Source: Bacillus australimaris
Lineage (GTDB): Bacteria; Bacillota; Bacilli; Bacillales; Bacillaceae
Assembly: GCF_001307105.1 (NCBI RefSeq)
Contig: NZ_LGYN01000023.1
Coordinates: 62,001-126,000, forward strand
Length of the DNA: 64,000 nt
Direction: 5' to 3'
Shown here one piece after another: positions 30,623 through 38,952 of this stretch. The translations under genes and the position numbers were made by a program. Numbering within the stretch: the first letter of the stretch is position 1; every line of letters starts with the position of its first letter. The notes under the pieces were generated by a model, which was given only the letters and a program-made list of their open reading frames with translations, was not told the origin of the DNA and ran no database searches.

Positions 30623-30865
30623 TCAAAAAAATATTTTAAAAAGGCCAAGTAATATGAGAGTAAAACTAATAATCAATGCTATTGATATTTTGACTTTGCT
30701 TAAAGAACTGTCTATAACGTTTACAAAAAGGTGGATGCCAAATAAAATAATCCCAATGTAAAAAAATACTGGGTTGATTCCAGCTGGAATGATCAATATA
30801 AATAAACCAACAAGAGTCACGTAGTGAATGCTTTTCAGCATGAATGTTTTTGCTTTTTCACTCAA
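30623..30865 (-). CDS. Small three-helix membrane protein
   Basis: Unrecognised 80-residue protein with three hydrophobic segments (YVTLVGLFILIIPAGI, FFYIGIILFGIHLFV, ISIALIISFTLILLGLF) and few charges. I start it at TTG 30865, preceded by AAGGAGAGGG with about four-base spacing; a longer frame to 30898 has no ribosome site. It is a separate unit between the S66 peptidase and ywjA with its own terminator. Its DNA is AT-rich compared with neighbours, suggesting a recent arrival. No function can be inferred. Confidence 0.6.
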   Translation of the reverse strand: MSEKAKTFMLKSIHYVTLVGLFILIIPAGINPVFFYIGIILFGIHLFVNVIDSSLSKVKISIALIISFTLILLGLFKIFF

Positions 30866-30970
30866 ACAACCCTCTCCTTTTGGATTTAATTTCCTCAAAT
30901 TATATCAAAATTCCATTTAATTGGTGATTTAAATATTTGCAGGACGAACCACTTTTTTATGATCACATGT

Positions 30971-31006
30971 AAAAAAATGAGTCCAACTCAATAGCTGAAC
31001 TCATTT
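30971..31006 (-). terminator. ywjA terminator
   Basis: AAATGAGT (30975-30982) pairs with ACTCATTT (30999-31006), extended by CCA/TGa inner contacts. On the minus strand a T run follows. Confidence 0.75.
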
Positions 31007-31017
31007 ACGCCTTACTA

Positions 31018-32733
31018 TCAATGACCAAACTGCGCTTCATGCAGTCTGCTGTAAACGCCGCCCATTTGGATGAGGTCTTGGTGGCGGCCTTGTTCTTGGA
31101 TGCCTTCTTCTGTTACGACGATGATACGGTCGGCGTGCTTAATCGTGGCAAGGCGGTGGGCAATGACAAGTGTCGTCCTGCCGACAGCCAGTTCGCTGAG
31201 TGCATCCTGTATAGCTTTTTCTGTTTCTGTATCAAGTGCTGACGTGGCTTCATCTAAAATCAGAATCGAAGGGTTTTTTAGGAACATCCGTGCAATTGAC
31301 AGACGCTGCTTTTGACCGCCTGACAGTTTGACGCCGCGCTCGCCTATAACGGTATTTAATCCCTCTGGGAAACGTTGAACGAGTTCCTCTAAATGCGCTC
31401 GCCGCACAGTATCCCAAATCTCTGCATCGCTGGCTTCTAAGTTGCCGTACGCAATGTTTTCACGAATGGTGCCTGAGAATAAAAAGACATCCTGCTGCAC
31501 AATGCCGATCTGCTGTCTTAAAGAAGACAGGGTCATCGACTTTGTACTCACACCATCAATCGTAATCTCCCCTTCATCCACATCATAAAAACGTGGCAGC
31601 AGACTGCAAATCGTCGATTTTCCCGCTCCTGAAGGCCCGACAAACGCAACAGTTTCTCCTTGTTTGATCTTCAAATCGATATCCTTTAACACATGGCTGT
31701 GGTCATCGTAGCCAAATGTGACGTTTCGATATTCAATTTCACCCTTCAGTCCGAATACATCACGAGCTCCTTCTGCATCCTTCACATCCGGCTCAGTTTC
31801 AAGCAAATCGACATAGCTTTTAAAGCCCGCAATGCCTTTTGGATACATTTCAATCACTGTGTTGATCTTATCAATCGGTCTGAATAAAACGTTTGTGATC
31901 AGAACAAACGCGATAAATCCACCTGCGGTTAATTGCCCTTGCAATACAAACCATGTACCTGCCAGAAGGACAAACAATGTCACAAGACGTGTGAGAATGT
32001 AACTGATTGAGCCATTGACCGACATGATTTTATATGAAAGAAGCTTTGCTTTCCGAAAGCGGTTGTTGTTTTCAGCAAAGCGTTTTTTCTCAAAATGTTC
32101 GTTGGCAAAGGCTTGAACAAGACGGATGCCGCCAATATTGTTTTCAACCCTTGCATGAAAGTCTCCAATGTCATTGTTCAGTTGGGTAATCGCCTGCGTC
32201 ATCTTCTTATTAAAATGCAGGGCAAGCCAAATGATGACAGGCATGATCAGGAAGGTTAAAATGGCAAGCTGCCAGTTAATCATCAGCATGACCGCAAAGG
32301 CGCCAAGAATCGTCATAATGGCAATAAACAAATCCTCAGGTCCGTGATGGGCCACCTCTCCAATGTACATGAGGTCATTTGTCATTTTTGACATGAGCTT
32401 GCCCGTTTTGTTGTTATCAAAGAATTTAAAGGATAGGCGCTGAAAATGATCAAACAGCTTCTTCCTCATATCTGTTTCAATATTGATGCCAAGCATGTGC
32501 CCCCAGTACGACACAATAAATTGCATCACCGAGCTGAGTGCATAAATGATAAACAGAGCAAGTGCTGTCCAGGCAATGATCGTCCAGTTCCCTGTTGGCA
32601 GCAATGTATCAATGAAGTAGTTCACAATCAGCGGGAAACCAAGTTCCATCAATCCAACTGCGACAGCGCAGAAGAAATCTAGAAAGAACAGACCGCGATA
32701 GGGCCTGTAATAGGCGAAAAATCGTTTTAGCAT
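31018..32733 (-). CDS. ywjA: ABC exporter half-transporter YwjA
   Basis: A 571-residue fused permease-ATPase. The N-terminal six-helix exporter domain (about 1-310) starts MLKRFFAYYRPYRGLFFLDF. The ATPase domain has Walker A VGPSGAGKSTICS near 370, the signature LSGGQKQRLS near 475, Walker B ILILDEATSA near 495 and the H-loop VIAHRL. It works as a dimer; substrates of YwjA are unknown, though relatives export lipids and drugs. Start ATG 32733 lies 11 bases after a GAGG site. A palindrome resembling a Fur box lies 25-50 bases upstream of the start. B. subtilis ywjA is in the Fur regulon, so a role under iron limitation is plausible. Confidence 0.9.
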   Translation of the reverse strand: MLKRFFAYYRPYRGLFFLDFFCAVAVGLMELGFPLIVNYFIDTLLPTGNWTIIAWTALALFIIYALSSVMQFIVSYWGHMLGINIETDMRKKLFDHFQRLSFKFFDNNKTGKLMSKMTNDLMYIGEVAHHGPEDLFIAIMTILGAFAVMLMINWQLAILTFLIMPVIIWLALHFNKKMTQAITQLNNDIGDFHARVENNIGGIRLVQAFANEHFEKKRFAENNNRFRKAKLLSYKIMSVNGSISYILTRLVTLFVLLAGTWFVLQGQLTAGGFIAFVLITNVLFRPIDKINTVIEMYPKGIAGFKSYVDLLETEPDVKDAEGARDVFGLKGEIEYRNVTFGYDDHSHVLKDIDLKIKQGETVAFVGPSGAGKSTICSLLPRFYDVDEGEITIDGVSTKSMTLSSLRQQIGIVQQDVFLFSGTIRENIAYGNLEASDAEIWDTVRRAHLEELVQRFPEGLNTVIGERGVKLSGGQKQRLSIARMFLKNPSILILDEATSALDTETEKAIQDALSELAVGRTTLVIAHRLATIKHADRIIVVTEEGIQEQGRHQDLIQMGGVYSRLHEAQFGH

Positions 32734-32757
32734 ATGTAAAAGAACCTCATTTCCTCT

Positions 32758-32782
32758 ATAATTGATAATCGTTTTCAATTAT
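32758..32782. promoter_or_regulatory. Fur box candidate upstream of ywjA
   Basis: The 25-base interrupted palindrome ATAATTGATAA-TCG-TTTTCAATTAT contains TGATAAT-C-GTTTTCA, close to the Bacillus Fur 7-1-7 core TGATAATnATTATCA (five of seven in the right half). Location and known Fur control of ywjA support it. Confidence 0.7.
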
Positions 32783-32838
32783 AGAGGAATCCTCTTCAAA
32801 ATACTAGATCAGGTCATGATTTCTTCCGCTGGAAAATC

Positions 32839-34341
32839 TTATAACACACCAGAAAACAACCGGGCAAATGATTCCTTCAATCGTTCTTTTAAGCCTCTTT
32901 TATAAAAATGAACAGGGCCCATTTGCTCACATTCCTTCATATCTTCCTCATAGTGGGCCATCAATTGCTCAATTGGCTTTTTTGCGGCTGTGAAAACATT
33001 AACCTCAAAATTGAGCTGAAAACTTCTCATATCCACATTTGCGGTGCCAACGGAGGCAAGCTCTCCATCTGCGATCATCACCTTTTGATGCATAAACCCT
33101 TTTTGATAGTGATACACCTTGATGCCTTCTTTTAGAAGCTCGGAAAAATAGGATCGTGTGGCATATTGCGTGAGAAAGCCGTCATTGATCTCCGGTACCA
33201 TCACCCGCACATCCACCCCTCTCGTAGCAGCGATTTTTAGCGCAGTGCGAATCGATTCATTTGGTACAAAGTAAGGTGTGGCAATCCAGACAAATTGTTT
33301 CGCATTTGAAATGAGCGCATCATATAAATCACTCATACTTTCCTTCATATCAGGTCCAGTTGGTACAACCTGAATGACATCCTCGCCTGTCACAGCGTGC
33401 GGCGTATGATACTTCGGATCATCAATTAACACTTCATCTGATACATACTCCCAGTCGAGCATAAAAACGGAATGAAGGGTCTGAACAGCCTCACCCTTTA
33501 ACATGGCATGTGTATCGCGCCAAAAACCGATCTTTTCATCCCGCCCAACGTATTCCTTACCGACATTTAACCCACCGACAAACCCTGTCTCTCCATCTAT
33601 AATGACGATTTTACGGTGATTTCGGAAATTGAATTTTTGATTAAAGAATCCATATTTTAAAGGCAGAAAAGGAGCGACCTTGATCCCTGCCTGCTTCAAG
33701 CGTTTAATATCTTTTCTGGAGAAGCGAATGCTGCCTGCCGCATCATATATGAAGCGAACCTCTACCCCTTCTTTTACTTTTTCAATTAAAATCTCCATCA
33801 TTCGGTGACCGAGGAAATCGGATTTGAACATATAGTATTCTATATGAATGAACGATTTTGCCTTTTTTAGCTCTTCAAAAATTCGGGGAAACGTCTCCTC
33901 TCCATTTTTTAAAATGTCCATATCACTATTGGTATTCACATGCATGCCTGTTGCTTTTTCTGTGTATTGAAAAAAAGCACGCTGATTATCGGTTAAACGT
34001 GATTCATCCGGCTTGCTCTCAAGCTCAGATATTCTTCTTAATTTCTCACGGTTATACATTCTCTTTGATTTGAATAAATGCCCTTTAACATAGAGCTGCC
34101 CTGAGAACAGATAGAACATATAGCCGATGATCGGGAAAAAAATCAGCACATACATCCATAACAACGTGTGCTGTGATGTACGGTTCTCAAGCATGAGTGA
34201 GATGATACTAAATAAAATAATGGCGATATAAATCACTGCGTACAGCTGAACGCTCCACGCCGGTACAGGCCACCAATACACCATATATGCCCCGAATATC
34301 ATAAAATATAAAAATAAAAATTCCAGTCTCCTCTTTTTCAC
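32839..34341 (-). CDS. ywiE: Cardiolipin synthase YwiE
   Basis: A 500-residue membrane enzyme that condenses two phosphatidylglycerols into cardiolipin. Two N-terminal helices (FLFLYFMIFGAYMVYWW and LYAVIYIAIILFSIISLML, plus a third nearby) are followed by two HKD motifs: NHRKIVIIDGETGFVGGLN near 240 and MHQKVMIADGELASVGTANVD near 420. I prefer GTG 34341, because a GAGGGCGGAG site lies upstream and the length then matches the 500-residue B. subtilis protein; ATG 34356 lacks a site. It is the second PLD-type synthase within 8 kb (see ywjE). Confidence 0.92.
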   Translation of the reverse strand: MKKRRLEFLFLYFMIFGAYMVYWWPVPAWSVQLYAVIYIAIILFSIISLMLENRTSQHTLLWMYVLIFFPIIGYMFYLFSGQLYVKGHLFKSKRMYNREKLRRISELESKPDESRLTDNQRAFFQYTEKATGMHVNTNSDMDILKNGEETFPRIFEELKKAKSFIHIEYYMFKSDFLGHRMMEILIEKVKEGVEVRFIYDAAGSIRFSRKDIKRLKQAGIKVAPFLPLKYGFFNQKFNFRNHRKIVIIDGETGFVGGLNVGKEYVGRDEKIGFWRDTHAMLKGEAVQTLHSVFMLDWEYVSDEVLIDDPKYHTPHAVTGEDVIQVVPTGPDMKESMSDLYDALISNAKQFVWIATPYFVPNESIRTALKIAATRGVDVRVMVPEINDGFLTQYATRSYFSELLKEGIKVYHYQKGFMHQKVMIADGELASVGTANVDMRSFQLNFEVNVFTAAKKPIEQLMAHYEEDMKECEQMGPVHFYKRGLKERLKESFARLFSGVL

Positions 34342-34496
34342 ATTCTCCGCCCTCATTCATTCTGTCTTTTTCTCTTCCATACCCTTTGCACAGCTTGTAT
34401 GAAACGCACGGTTGGCTGCTTTCTTTTAGCTTTTACAGACTAGAGCGTTTTGATCCGATATAATGGAAAATATGTGAAGGAAAGGACGAATTACTT

Positions 34497-35468
34497 ATGC
34501 GTACACCATCTGCTTTAAAAAAGGGGAGCCACATTCGGGTGATTGCTCCAAGCCGAAGTGCCAGCATTTTATCAGAAGAAGGAATGGCTCAGGCCAAAAA
34601 ACGTTTAGAATCATTAGGGTTTACTGTTTCTTTCGGAAAACACGTGTTTGAATGTGATCTGCATTCCTCTTCTTCTATTGAACACCGTTTATCGGATCTA
34701 CATGAGGCGTTCACAGATGATGAAGTCGATGGTATTTTGACAGCCATTGGAGGCTTCAACTGCAATGAACTTTTGCCTTATATTAATTACGACTTAATCC
34801 GTCAGCATCCCAAGGTTCTATGCGGCTATAGTGATATCACCGCACTCGCAAACGCCATTACAGCTAAGTGTGATATGGTGACATATTCAGGCCCCCATTT
34901 CTCCAGCTTACAAATGGAGCAGGGACAGGAGGAGCAGTCTGCGATGTTTCAGGCCTGCTTGATGAACGGCGGTGAGCCATTTGATGTGATTCCATCGACA
35001 AAATGGAGTGATGATACGTGGTATCTTGATCAAGCAAACAGGCAATTTCATCCGACAACATGGGGGATTTATCAGGAAGGAACAGCTGAGGGCACCTTGT
35101 ATGGCGGAAACCTTTGTACACTGAACTTACTGCAAGGGACTTCGTTTATGCCTCAAATCAAGGATGCCATCTTATTTGTGGAGGATGATGAGCTGGTGTT
35201 CCCTGAAATGTTCGCCAGAGACCTTACTTCCCTCTTGCAGCATGCACAATCAATTAAAGGGCTGATCATCGGACGCTTTCAAAAGAAATCCCAAATGACA
35301 GAGGAACATTTGAGGTTCATTCTCGATAAGCACCCAATGCTTCAACACATTCCAGTGATCTACGATGTCGATATCGGACATACACAGCCAGTCTTCACCT
35401 TACCGATTGGCGGAAACGCTCAGCTAGCGTGTACAAATGGAGACGTGAAGCTGCGTATTCTTGCATAA
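34497..35468 (+). CDS. S66 LD-carboxypeptidase / MccF-like serine peptidase (copy 2)
   Basis: A 323-residue S66 family member, distantly similar to the copy at 29537. The catalytic serine is in CGYSDITALANAI near 110, the acidic residue in AILFVEDDELVFPEMF near 225 and the histidine in VDIGHTQPVFTLPIG near 295. The N-terminal loop VIAPSRSASILSEEGM is typical. Length and residues are complete, so it should be active. It is divergent from ywiE and is followed by the two 21-codon peptide genes beyond a terminator. MccF relatives degrade toxic aminoacyl-nucleotides, but a link with the peptides is speculation. Confidence 0.85.
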   Translation: MRTPSALKKGSHIRVIAPSRSASILSEEGMAQAKKRLESLGFTVSFGKHVFECDLHSSSSIEHRLSDLHEAFTDDEVDGILTAIGGFNCNELLPYINYDLIRQHPKVLCGYSDITALANAITAKCDMVTYSGPHFSSLQMEQGQEEQSAMFQACLMNGGEPFDVIPSTKWSDDTWYLDQANRQFHPTTWGIYQEGTAEGTLYGGNLCTLNLLQGTSFMPQIKDAILFVEDDELVFPEMFARDLTSLLQHAQSIKGLIIGRFQKKSQMTEEHLRFILDKHPMLQHIPVIYDVDIGHTQPVFTLPIGGNAQLACTNGDVKLRILA

Positions 35469-35477
35469 CTAAAGGCA

Positions 35478-35506
35478 AAAAAGCACCCGAATACGCGGTG
35501 CTTTTT
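35478..35506 (+). terminator. Terminator after S66 peptidase copy 2
   Basis: AAAAAGCACC (35478-35487) pairs with GGTGCTTTTT (35497-35506) around a 9-base loop. It ends the peptidase transcript before the peptide genes, so those need their own promoter. Confidence 0.85.
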
Positions 35507-35603
35507 CTATGCAAAATCTTTTTTAAATTTTTTAGAAAAAGTGATCCAACCCTCCACCTCCTTCGTTAAGTAGATGTAAAAAGAAAAGAGAGGAGGCAAA
35601 AAC

Positions 35604-35669
35604 ATGTTCTCTGATGTACTAAGCCAACTATTCGATTCTATCTCTAACATCATCAATACACTTGGGTAA
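35604..35669 (+). CDS. 21-residue amphipathic peptide, copy 1
   Basis: A complete ATG-to-TAA frame of 21 codons with the ribosome site AGGAGG seven bases upstream. The peptide starts MFSDVLSQLFDSIS and ends NTLG. Hydrophobic residues at 2, 5, 6, 9, 10, 13, 16, 17 and 20 lie on one face of an alpha-helix; Ser, Asp, Gln and Asn lie on the other. Net charge is about -2. It has no signal peptide, cysteine or leader site. Its downstream neighbour encodes the same peptide with one change (Ile16 to Met). The pattern resembles phenol-soluble modulins or delta-lysin; that is inference. I do not recognise a published family. Confidence 0.75.
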   Translation: MFSDVLSQLFDSISNIINTLG

Positions 35670-35720
35670 TTCCATTTAACGCACACATACTACATGCTTT
35701 CTGAAGGGAGGATACGCTCT

Positions 35721-35786
35721 ATGTTCTCTGATGTACTTAGCCAATTATTCGATTCTATTTCTAACATGATTAATACGCTTGGATAA
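35721..35786 (+). CDS. 21-residue amphipathic peptide, copy 2
   Basis: A tandem duplicate of the peptide gene at 35604, 51 bases downstream, with its own site GGGAGG nine bases before the ATG. The two genes differ at seven of 66 bases. Six differences are synonymous and one changes residue 16 (Ile to Met). This bias shows that the protein sequence is under selection, so both are real genes. A strong terminator follows directly. The intervening bases and the two ribosome regions differ, so the copies are not a very recent tandem event. Function unknown. Confidence 0.75.
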   Translation: MFSDVLSQLFDSISNMINTLG

Positions 35787-35790
35787 TGTA

Positions 35791-35825
35791 AAAAACCCGC
35801 TGTCTCTTGAGGATAGCGGGTTTTT
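35791..35825 (+). terminator. Terminator of the peptide gene pair
   Basis: AAAAACCCGCT (35791-35801) pairs with AGCGGGTTTTT (35815-35825), 11 pairs ending in T. It begins four bases after the second peptide stop and shows that the pair is a transcription unit. Confidence 0.9.
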
Positions 35826-35950
35826 ACATGTTCAATATCGTCAATTTAAAATAGGCCTTTTATGAGCATCTATCTGTAAGATATTTAAACAAACCCAATT
35901 GGATGTTACAATCTATTAAAAGGAATAATTTAACTATAGAAGGAGATATC

Positions 35951-36268
35951 ATGAAAAAACGTTTGATTGGTTTGTTTTTTATTACCCTTTGTATTCTTGT
36001 ATTAAATTCCACTCCAAATCATCTCACTCTTTCTGAAGAAGAATTAGATAAAAAGGTCATACAAGTATTAGACTCGTTATGGAAAGAGCATGGCTTGTTA
36101 CATTATCAAATCGTTAAGACAGATCCCACAATTTCCATCGGCATCAATACTTCAAAGGATATAGCAGGTTTGCAGTCTGTATTAGAAAAGAAACTTCCTA
36201 AACAAGCATTAGAGGATTATGAAATTGAGATTTTCCAGAGAAATAAAAATGATCTAAACGTTGAATGA
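35951..36268 (+). CDS. Small exported or anchored protein of unknown function
   Basis: A 105-residue protein with a short positive start and one hydrophobic helix (MKKRLIGLFFITLCILVLNS), then a soluble charged domain. The domain has an alternating pattern (HYQIVKTDPTISIGINTSKD, YEIEIFQRN) that suggests a small alpha/beta fold. I use ATG 35951 with AGAAGGAGATATC upstream. It lies between the peptide genes and argS on the plus strand, with a terminator shared with argS. No family is recognised. The helix could be an uncleaved anchor. Confidence 0.65.
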   Translation: MKKRLIGLFFITLCILVLNSTPNHLTLSEEELDKKVIQVLDSLWKEHGLLHYQIVKTDPTISIGINTSKDIAGLQSVLEKKLPKQALEDYEIEIFQRNKNDLNVE

Positions 36269-36299
36269 CAAAAAACCCGCTCCTGTTCCGAGTGGGTTT
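36268..36299. terminator. Bidirectional terminator before argS end
   Basis: AAACCCGCTC (36273-36282) pairs with GAGTGGGTTT (36290-36299) with one G-U pair. T and A runs on both sides let it serve both the plus gene and argS. Confidence 0.8.
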
Positions 36300-36309
36300 C
36301 TGCGTGTTC

Positions 36310-37983
36310 TTACATCTTTTCCGGAGCCGATACACCAATTAGTTTTAATGCATTAGCAAGCGTGATTTGTGTTGCTTTCATGAGTGATAGACGTGCTGTT
36401 GTTTTTGTTTCGTTTTCTACATCAATGACTTTCTCAGCATTGTAGAAGCTGTGAAGGGCTGATGCAAGGTCATAAATATAGTTCGTCACGCGGTGCGGAA
36501 TACGCTTTTCAGCTGCTTCTGCTACAACTTCTGGGAAGCTGCCAATGATTTTCAGAAGATCGTATTCTTTTTCCGATTGAATGTGAGAGAAATCGGCTTT
36601 TTCAAGGTTTGGTTCGTAGCCTTTTTCTTCTCCTTGACGCAGCATGCTGCAAATTCTCGCATGCGCATATTGTGCGTAGTACACAGGGTTTTCGTTAGAC
36701 GTAGAAATCGCTAAGTCTAGGTCAAAGTCCATATGTGTCGCTGCACTTCTCATCGCAAAGAAGTAACGAGTGGCGTCTAAGCCTACTTCTTCAATTAGAT
36801 CACGCATTGTGACAGCTTTCCCTGTACGCTTACTCATCTTCATCTTTTCACCGTTTTTGTAAAGGTGCACAAGCTGAATGATTTCTACTTCAAGCTTGCC
36901 AGCTGGATATCCAAGTGCTTGGATGGCTGCTTTCATTCGAGGGATATAGCCGTGATGGTCAGCGCCCCAAATGTTAATGAGCTGGTCAAATCCTCTGTCT
37001 AGTTTGTCTTTATGATATGCGATGTCTGGAAGCAGGTAAGTGAAGCTGCCGTCTTTTTTAATCAGGACACGGTCCTTGTCATCGCCAAAATCCGTTGAAC
37101 GTAACCACGTTGCGCCGTCTTCTTCAAAGACATAGCCTTTTTCACGAAGTGTTTCCAGCGCTGGTTCGATTTTTCCGTTTTCATATAATGAAGTTTCTGA
37201 ATACCATACATCAAATGGGACACGGAAATTCTCGAGGTCTACACGTAATTTCTCTAATTCGTATTTCAAGCCGTATTCACGGAAGAACTTCATCCGCTCT
37301 TCTTCCGATTCATGCACGAAACGGTCACCAAATTCATCCGCAAGCTTTTGTCCGATGCCTTTGATGTCTTCTCCTCTGTAGCCGTCTTCAGGCATTTCTT
37401 TTTCAAGACCGAGCGCCTCAAAGTAACGTACTTCTACAGATAAAGCGAGGTTATTGATTTGATTTCCTGCATCATTGATATAGTATTCACGGCTCACATC
37501 GAACCCTGCTTTATCAAGGATGTTGCAAAGAGAATCCCCTACAGCTGCTCCGCGGGCATGTCCAAGGTGAAGGTCACCTGTTGGGTTGGCTGAGACGAAT
37601 TCGACTTGCACCTTTTGACCGCCGCCTGTATTCGTTTCGCCATATGCTTCTTTTGCTTCAAGGACAGCTGGAATCAGCTTTGTTAAATACTGATTGTTCA
37701 TATAAAAGTTAATGAATCCTGGACCTGCGATATCCAGTTTTTCAATGGAAGCTTTCCCTTTATCAAATGAATTGACGATGTCCTCTGCGATTTGACGAGG
37801 TGCTTTTTTCGCAATGCGGGCAAGCTGCATTGCCATGTTGGTGGAGTAATCACCATGAGTTTTGTCTTTCGGCACTTCTAAAAGGACATCTGGCACCTGG
37901 CTTTCATCAGCAAGTCCTGCTTTGACGACTGCCGCAATAATTTCTTCTTTTAACGCATCTTTGACCTGTTCTGCGATATTCAT
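36310..37983 (-). CDS. argS: Arginyl-tRNA synthetase
   Basis: It charges tRNA-Arg. The 557-residue class I synthetase has the N-terminal additional domain (about 1-115), the HIGH signature as [12 protein letters not shown] near residue 133, the KMSKS-type loop [12 protein letters not shown] near 365 and the DALR anticodon-binding domain (about 440-557, [15 protein letters not shown]). The start ATG overlaps the end of ywiB by four bases (ATGA), so translation is coupled. The ywiB-argS pair is conserved in Bacillus. Confidence 0.98.
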   Translation of the reverse strand: MNIAEQVKDALKEEIIAAVVKAGLADESQVPDVLLEVPKDKTHGDYSTNMAMQLARIAKKAPRQIAEDIVNSFDKGKASIEKLDIAGPGFINFYMNNQYLTKLIPAVLEAKEAYGETNTGGGQKVQVEFVSANPTGDLHLGHARGAAVGDSLCNILDKAGFDVSREYYINDAGNQINNLALSVEVRYFEALGLEKEMPEDGYRGEDIKGIGQKLADEFGDRFVHESEEERMKFFREYGLKYELEKLRVDLENFRVPFDVWYSETSLYENGKIEPALETLREKGYVFEEDGATWLRSTDFGDDKDRVLIKKDGSFTYLLPDIAYHKDKLDRGFDQLINIWGADHHGYIPRMKAAIQALGYPAGKLEVEIIQLVHLYKNGEKMKMSKRTGKAVTMRDLIEEVGLDATRYFFAMRSAATHMDFDLDLAISTSNENPVYYAQYAHARICSMLRQGEEKGYEPNLEKADFSHIQSEKEYDLLKIIGSFPEVVAEAAEKRIPHRVTNYIYDLASALHSFYNAEKVIDVENETKTTARLSLMKATQITLANALKLIGVSAPEKM

Positions 37984-38402
37984 GAACGTAAATCCTCCTT
38001 ATACGAAATGGATAATGTATGTAAATGCTTTTGATCTTCCCCTGTCAGCATATCGTACGTAATGTGCAGCAGTCCCTTGTCCACATCGAAATCAATGCCA
38101 TGTGTGTGCACATCAAGCTGAAGTGTACCGAATGGCATCGTGTAGTGGGTGACGGTCGTTTCTCCAATGAGAAAGCGCTGCTTCATTTGAATAGCCCCTG
38201 ATCTCATGACAAAAATTTCTTTTTCACTCATTTTCACAACGGTTTTTACTTGACCCATTTCATGTTCTTCATGGTAAGTGAGATACGTTTTGTCATTCTT
38301 CTCTTGATACGTTCCAGTCGTGCGGAATTCGATCGTTTCAGCCGGTTCCGTCTCTGGTTTCATCACTGACTTTACATGAATTGAAATTTGGTTTTGTGTC
38401 AT
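37980..38402 (-). CDS. ywiB: DUF1934 beta-barrel protein YwiB
   Basis: A 140-residue protein of the DUF1934 family, which adopts an avidin/lipocalin-like beta-barrel. Alternating strands are visible ([61 protein letters not shown]). The biological role is unknown. It starts [12 protein letters not shown] with AAGGAAGTGCAAA upstream and overlaps argS by four bases. In B. subtilis the sbo-alb subtilosin locus lies near here; none is seen in this window. Confidence 0.85.
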   Translation of the reverse strand: MTQNQISIHVKSVMKPETEPAETIEFRTTGTYQEKNDKTYLTYHEEHEMGQVKTVVKMSEKEIFVMRSGAIQMKQRFLIGETTVTHYTMPFGTLQLDVHTHGIDFDVDKGLLHITYDMLTGEDQKHLHTLSISYKEDLRS

Positions 38403-38526
38403 TTTGCACTTCCTTTGCTAAGACCCGTTTAACTAAAATAGTATACCATATTCATGATCGCCTATCATACCATCATTTCTCTTCTTCACAACGATTAAAC
38501 TCCGTTTTTGATCTTCAGCCATTCCT

Positions 38527-38874
38527 TTAGAAAAAAAGAAAAATAAAACTGACCAATATCACATGTCCAGCCTTTACGCCTAAGTCTTTTCTTTTCAATA
38601 AATAAAAAAGAGCCTGTATGCCTGAACTTGCCAAAAATGCCTGAAAAAAATCAAATGGTGCGATTTGATCCTTTTTAAATACCACCTGCATGAATAACGC
38701 AATGGCCGTCAGATAGAAAAAACCTCGATCCTGAAATAAACCAACTAACTCTTCCTTTGCTTCCTTTTTCGAAGCAAAGACAGGCGGATCAGCTGCGAGC
38801 TCTCGTTTCAGTGTGAGAAAGCCTGCCGCTAACACGCATAAAGCGAGGAACACCATCAATATTGAAGAAAACAT
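38527..38874 (-). CDS. Small membrane protein downstream of speB
   Basis: A 115-residue protein with three to four hydrophobic segments (FSSILMVFLALCVLAAGFLTL, GFFYLTAIALFMQVVF, FFQAFLASSGIQALFYLL, AGHVILVSFIFLFF). I choose ATG 38874 (MFSSILMVF) with AGGAGGCAGCTC upstream; the frame is open further but lacks a site. The speB terminator lies in the leader region of this gene, so it is a separate unit or is read by escape from it. No family recognised. Confidence 0.65.
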   Translation of the reverse strand: MFSSILMVFLALCVLAAGFLTLKRELAADPPVFASKKEAKEELVGLFQDRGFFYLTAIALFMQVVFKKDQIAPFDFFQAFLASSGIQALFYLLKRKDLGVKAGHVILVSFIFLFF

Positions 38875-38904
38875 GAGCTGCCTCCTGTATTTTTTGACCA
38901 ATGT

Positions 38905-38939
38905 AAAAAAAGAGCTTGTCCACATGAGATGACAAGCTC
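38905..38939 (-). terminator. speE-speB terminator
   Basis: GAGCTTGTC (38912-38920) pairs with GACAAGCTC (38931-38939). On the minus strand seven T follow. It lies after speB. Confidence 0.85.
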
Positions 38940-38952
38940 CTCTATCAACTGA

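Noticed and set aside
35505-35590. ECF sigma factor promoter for the peptide genes
   Set aside because: TGATCC and CGTTA lie 16 bases apart, but the -35 lacks the AAC core typical of ECF promoters. The match is too weak.
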